The notes beneath the pieces were generated by a model, which had not been told where the DNA came from, made no database searches, and saw only the letters and a program-made list of their open reading frames with translations. The translations under genes were made by a program, and so were the position numbers. A DNA stretch of 9,832 bases from Acidobacteriota bacterium (GTDB lineage Bacteria; Acidobacteriota; Terriglobia; Acidiferrales; UBA7541): positions 1 to 9,832 of the forward strand of contig PMOP01000511.1 of NCBI GenBank assembly GCA_003161495.1, written 5' to 3'. Shown piece by piece: positions 6,844 through 9,832 of this stretch (position 1 is its first letter; each line of letters opens with the position of its first letter).

Positions 6844-6889
6844 GTAAGCGGCGATTGCAGCGGGGCCGCCCGTTTCAGCAGCAGCATTC

Positions 6890-6917
6890 AAAACCGCACA
6901 GGCAAGAGTGCCTGTGC
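6890..6917 (-). terminator. Probable intrinsic terminator of plsC
   Basis: Read on the minus strand, the right arm gives the same 9-base hairpin (6896-6917) followed by GGTTTTG (6889-6895). It mirrors the lpxD terminator and overlaps the plsC stop codon. Each convergent transcript thus meets its own hairpin first, with the T-run conserved on both sides. Confidence 0.6.
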
Positions 6918-7642
6918 TACTCAACGCTAGCAGCAGGCTTTTGATCCTCGGGCAGTTCCGCCGCGACGGCGTCGTGCACGCGCTGCGCAAGCTCATCGCG
7001 CTGCTCGATCGTATACTTCGAGGCGTCGATCGGTTTTCCAAATCGCACCGTCACTTTTCCGGGGCGGACGATCAGTGAATTTTTCTTCATGATGCGATGC
7101 GCTCCCGCGCAGGCCACCGGCACAATCGGCACGCCCGCCTCAATGGCCATGACAAAGGAGCCCTTCTTGAACCGGCGCAGGCGTCCGTCCGGGCTGCGCG
7201 TTCCTTCGGGATAAACGAGGAAAGAGAAACCTTCGCGAATGTATTCGACGGCTTGTTTTACGCTGGCGAGCGCGGCATCGCGATTTTCGCGATCCACGGG
7301 AACAAATTTTGCCAGGCGAAACGCAGTGCCTACCACGGGAATATCAAAGAGCGATTTTCTGCCTAGAATGGCGATGCGCCGGGGAATGGCGCCTACGATA
7401 GCCGGGGCGTCGGCGTTGCTCGTGTGATTCGCAGCAAACACGCAAACGCCCGGCGGAATATTCTCCCGCCCTTCCACAGTCACTTTCTCTCCCGCAATTC
7501 GCGTCACGTAGACCACCATCTTCACGCCGGTCCAATACATGAGCGTCGCCGACTTGGTCACAAGCGTCAGCAAAATGAGCGGAGGGCCAAGCACGAGTGT
7601 GCAGAGCGCCATCGAAATCGCGACAAAGGTAGTGCGTATCAT
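6917..7642 (-). CDS. plsC: 1-acyl-sn-glycerol-3-phosphate acyltransferase (PlsC family)
   Basis: PlsC-type enzymes acylate lysophosphatidic acid to phosphatidic acid at the inner membrane, the second acylation of phospholipid synthesis. The 241-residue protein has one or two N-terminal hydrophobic segments (about 5-29 and possibly 35-48). The acyltransferase motifs follow in order: NHTSNAD (72-78), giving the catalytic H73 and D78 of HX4D; the FVPVDREN block (113-120) for the second motif; YPEGTRS (144-150) for the glycerol-phosphate site; and VPIVPVA (171-177). The ATG at 7640-7642 is one base from the stop of the M61 peptidase gene (TGA-A-ATG) and has no own Shine-Dalgarno, so translation is probably coupled. 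The final GAG and TAG stop come from the palindromic element. Related acyltransferases act on other lipids, so the exact substrate is inferred. Confidence 0.93.
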   Translation of the reverse strand: MIRTTFVAISMALCTLVLGPPLILLTLVTKSATLMYWTGVKMVVYVTRIAGEKVTVEGRENIPPGVCVFAANHTSNADAPAIVGAIPRRIAILGRKSLFDIPVVGTAFRLAKFVPVDRENRDAALASVKQAVEYIREGFSFLVYPEGTRSPDGRLRRFKKGSFVMAIEAGVPIVPVACAGAHRIMKKNSLIVRPGKVTVRFGKPIDASKYTIEQRDELAQRVHDAVAAELPEDQKPAASVE

Positions 7643-7643
7643 T

Positions 7644-9446
7644 TCAGGGAGTGGTTACGCCGCGCAAAATTCCGTCTCGAATGCGCCGCTGCCTTTCCGT
7701 AGGTGAAGTTATTTCCAGGATTTGGTAGGCCGCGTCCATTTGCCGTCCCAGGGGAAACGAAAAATCCTTTTCTTCCCCGCCCCGCTGAACTTTCACGGTG
7801 ATGCGTTCCCCGGGCTGGTGGTCGCGGAGCCAGCGCTCCGGCGTGCGCGGGATCGACGCGCCATTCAGAGCGAGGAGGACATCGCCTTCCTGCAAACCCG
7901 CTTCGCCAGCCGCGCTTTCGCGATCGACCGATGCAATCTTCGGGGAGACTCCGTTCTCGCGACTGAAGGAGAAACCCAACACCGCGCGATGCTGGCTGGT
8001 GTCGCGAATCGTCCATCCGGCGCGCGCCAGAAAATCCGCATACGGAATTTCCTCGAATCCCGAAATGTATTGCTTAAAAAAATCGCCGAGGTCGGCGTCC
8101 GCGGACGGCGCTTTCCTGCGAATCACTTCTTCCATCGCGGCGCGCAATCCTTCGCTGTCATTATAGAAACGGCCGGCCTTCGCGTATTCCACATTGAGCG
8201 CGCGTAAAACATCGTCGAGGCCGGCCCGGTTGTCGGTTCGGTCACGGATGAGAATATCAAGCATCACGCCTACAATCTGCCCCTTGTTGTAATACGAGAT
8301 GCTTTCGTCAGGGCGCGTGTAGAGCGGATATTTTTCGTACCACGCATCGAGGCTCGATTGCTCAACGCTCTGCCATTTATGCGCCGGATGAGATTGAAGC
8401 TCAGTAATTTCGCCGGCCAGGTTGGCGTAAAATTGTTGAGCGGACCAGAGTCCGGTGCGCTCGAGCGCATAGGTTTCATAGGTATTGGTTACGCCTTCGG
8501 CGAACCAGAGCGAGCGCGTCCACATTTCCTTGGTGTAATCAACTGGTTCCAGAGATTGCGGTCGAATGCGCTTCACATTCCAGGCGTGAAAAAATTCGTG
8601 CGCCGAGTAGCTGGGCAATTGCGCCGGAACGTCCGCGGAAATCGCCGTGCAATTCATGTGCTCCATCCCGCCGCCGCCAAAATTGTTTCCCACGTGAAAA
8701 AGGAAAAGATATTCTTGAAACGGCGCTCCGCCCATCAGCGAAACATCATAATCGACAATGCGTTTCAGCGAATCGATGAGGCGTGAGCGGTCGCCGGAAT
8801 CGCCATGAACGACAATCCGAATGGGCCTTCCGCCCGCCTCCATACGGAATTGGTCGAACTGGCTGATTTCCACGGGCGCGTCGACGAGCGCGTCATAGCT
8901 GGGAGCGACATAGGCGCCAGAGTGATTCCCCGCCGCAGTTCCGGCGGCGTCCAATTCGACCGCCACGCGCCAACCGTCGGGCACATCATCGAACGACACT
9001 CTTGTGTCTTCGGCGCGCCGATCAGGCACATACAACAGCACCATGGCAAAATTGAGAAACGCGTGCTCCGCGTTCAATTGTGACGCGAAAGGCCCCGGCT
9101 CATCCCAATAAATCGGGTAGCTTACCGTGACCGTCCCATTCGCCGTGATATTCCAGGTCTGCTTGTCGAGCTTCCGCAAAGGGAGCGGATGTCCCTCGTC
9201 GTCCTTCGCGGCGACCTGCATCATGTGCGAGGAAAAGTCGCGAATTTGGTAGAGGGCATTCCACGCGGGCATTTGAAGCGTGACTTGGTCGCGCACATTC
9301 GGGATGCGCATGGTCACTCCAAAGACGTGATTTTCGGGATGAGAGAGTGAAACCGTGTACTCGATCGTGGCGCGCGCGGGACACGCGAAGTAGAAAACCG
9401 CCGCCGCGACGGCCGCTCGCAACCAGATGCAAGAGCGGAAAATCAT
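7644..9446 (-). CDS. Secreted M61 family metallopeptidase with C-terminal PDZ domain
   Basis: M61 enzymes (glycyl aminopeptidase type) are zinc peptidases. The zinc motif is HEFFH (283-287) with the third ligand E317 in WFAEGVTNTYE. GGGGMEHMN (257-265) corresponds to the substrate N-terminus recognition loop before it, and YYNKGQIVGVMLD (385-397) is a conserved helix after it. Residues 1-26 look like a type I signal peptide (positive n-region, AAVAAAVFYF core, cleavage probably after ARA), so it likely acts in the periplasm; C22 is not in a proper lipobox. Residues about 28-200 are the beta-rich N-terminal domain, and about 490-565 a PDZ domain (SPKIASVDRESAAGEAGLQEGDVLLALNG at its core), which probably binds the C-terminus of partners. 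The 600-residue length is normal. The ATG at 9444-9446 overlaps the mpl stop (ATGA). The natural substrate is unknown; neighbours suggest envelope turnover. Confidence 0.93.
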   Translation of the reverse strand: MIFRSCIWLRAAVAAAVFYFACPARATIEYTVSLSHPENHVFGVTMRIPNVRDQVTLQMPAWNALYQIRDFSSHMMQVAAKDDEGHPLPLRKLDKQTWNITANGTVTVSYPIYWDEPGPFASQLNAEHAFLNFAMVLLYVPDRRAEDTRVSFDDVPDGWRVAVELDAAGTAAGNHSGAYVAPSYDALVDAPVEISQFDQFRMEAGGRPIRIVVHGDSGDRSRLIDSLKRIVDYDVSLMGGAPFQEYLFLFHVGNNFGGGGMEHMNCTAISADVPAQLPSYSAHEFFHAWNVKRIRPQSLEPVDYTKEMWTRSLWFAEGVTNTYETYALERTGLWSAQQFYANLAGEITELQSHPAHKWQSVEQSSLDAWYEKYPLYTRPDESISYYNKGQIVGVMLDILIRDRTDNRAGLDDVLRALNVEYAKAGRFYNDSEGLRAAMEEVIRRKAPSADADLGDFFKQYISGFEEIPYADFLARAGWTIRDTSQHRAVLGFSFSRENGVSPKIASVDRESAAGEAGLQEGDVLLALNGASIPRTPERWLRDHQPGERITVKVQRGGEEKDFSFPLGRQMDAAYQILEITSPTERQRRIRDGILRGVTTP

Positions 9447-9832
9447 GTTTTGATTTTACCCGCCGGGGCGCTCCGTTCGCGAAGCTTTCCGAGCAGCTTG
9501 CCGCACAACCCGTCAAAGCTGCCGTTGGACATCACCAGAACGAGATCTCCAGACCGCGTTTCGGCCGCGAGATGATCGGCAATTTCTTGGGAGGAATCAA
9601 ATCCTTCGGCCGTTCGCCCAGCCTTGCGGATTGCTTCCAGAACACGTGCCGGAGACATTCTCTCTTCATCGCTCAAAAGATTAGCTCGATTCACAGCCCC
9701 GAGGACTGCGGCGTCGGCTGTGGCCAGAGACGCGGCCAAGTCGTTTTCAAAAACCCTGCGCCGCATGGTATTGGAACGCGGTTCAAATATAGCCCACACT
9801 TTCCGGCCGGGCCAGCGGTGGCGCGCCGCGTC
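9443..9832 (-). CDS. mpl: UDP-N-acetylmuramate--tripeptide ligase Mpl, C-terminal fragment
   Basis: The last 129 codons are present; the gene continues past the window's right edge and the frame is open to it. Mpl joins recovered murein tripeptide (L-Ala-D-Glu-mDAP) to UDP-MurNAc, saving wall material for reuse. The visible part is the C-terminal Mur ligase domain: VWAIFEPRSNTMRRRVF near the start carries the FEPRSNTM signature that separates Mpl from MurC, and GDLVLVMSNGSFDGLCGKLLGKL near the end matches the LVMSNGxFxGxxxKLL tail. The stop TGA overlaps the next gene's start by 4 bases, so mpl leads or continues an operon with the M61 peptidase and plsC. The N-terminal ATP-binding domain is not in view. 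Confidence 0.92.
   Translation of the reverse strand, partial: DAARHRWPGRKVWAIFEPRSNTMRRRVFENDLAASLATADAAVLGAVNRANLLSDEERMSPARVLEAIRKAGRTAEGFDSSQEIADHLAAETRSGDLVLVMSNGSFDGLCGKLLGKLRERSAPAGKIKT

Larger units (their letters stand above)
6811..6922. repeat. 112-base palindromic element (paired inverted arms, REP/BIME-like)
   Basis: The left arm 6811-6838 and right arm 6895-6922 are perfect 28-base inverted repeats. Pairing continues for six more bases with one mismatch (ATTTTG at 6839-6844 against CAAAAC at 6889-6894). Each arm is itself a hairpin: GCACAGGCA and TGCCTGTGC around a 4-base loop (6816-6837 and 6896-6917). Between the arms is a 44-base GC-rich core with no ORF of note. The left arm contains the GAG TAG end of lpxD and the right arm, on the minus strand, the GAG TAG end of plsC. 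I see no target-site duplication in the flanks. The layout resembles bacterial interspersed palindromic elements or a tiny MITE. Whether it is repeated elsewhere in the genome cannot be seen here. Confidence 0.9.

Noticed and set aside
6811..6922. CRISPR or insertion sequence
   Set aside because: There are only two inverted arms, not regularly spaced direct repeats, and the 44-base core encodes no transposase. A small palindromic element fits better.
6055..7041. 328-codon minus-strand open frame across lpxD, the palindrome and the end of plsC
   Set aside because: It is antisense to the intact lpxD beta-helix and overlaps the end of plsC in another frame. The product looks like GC-rich noise.

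Overview
The window looks like chromosomal core sequence from a diderm, moderately GC-rich bacterium. Lipid A synthesis (lpxD), peptidoglycan recycling (mpl), lipid II flipping (murJ) and a DnaE-type polymerase all point to a Gram-negative cell plan. Gene style and order, with a PDZ-carrying M61 peptidase, a two-part small protein beside lpxD, and murJ-xerD, remind me of Acidobacteriota. That placement is an impression and was not tested by a search.

Left part (1-5058, all minus strand, read right to left): murJ, xerD and a class II CCA-adding/poly(A) polymerase-type nucleotidyltransferase. A small ParD/ParE toxin-antitoxin pair with its own near-consensus promoter follows, and then the first 59 codons of dnaE, cut by the window edge. 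murJ and xerD are 6 bases apart and are probably one transcript. The TA pair sits like an insert between the nucleotidyltransferase and dnaE.

Middle (5059-6816): a 126-base divergent intergenic region separates murJ from two plus-strand genes. The first is an unrecognised 160-residue protein that looks like two tandem copies of a small beta domain. The second is lpxD, encoding the lipid A N-acyltransferase.

Right part (6917-9832, minus strand): the 3' end of mpl (cut by the window edge), a secreted M61 peptidase with a PDZ domain, and a PlsC-type acyltransferase. They are packed tightly: mpl and the peptidase share ATGA, and the peptidase stop is one base from the plsC start. This is a cell-envelope operon of murein recycling, a periplasmic peptidase and phospholipid synthesis. 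It converges on lpxD.

The most striking non-coding structure is a 112-base palindromic element between lpxD and plsC (6811-6922). It has two perfect 28-base inverted arms, each of which folds into its own hairpin. Each arm supplies the last codon and stop codon (GAG TAG) of its adjoining gene and ends in a short T-run, so it looks like back-to-back terminators made from a repeat. The second item worth checking is the nucleotidyltransferase: it keeps its catalytic DxD but has lost the Glu-Asp of the nucleotide-selecting EDxxR motif and carries a long Lys/Pro-rich tail. I saw no CRISPR array, phage, transposase, RNA gene or obvious new defence system.
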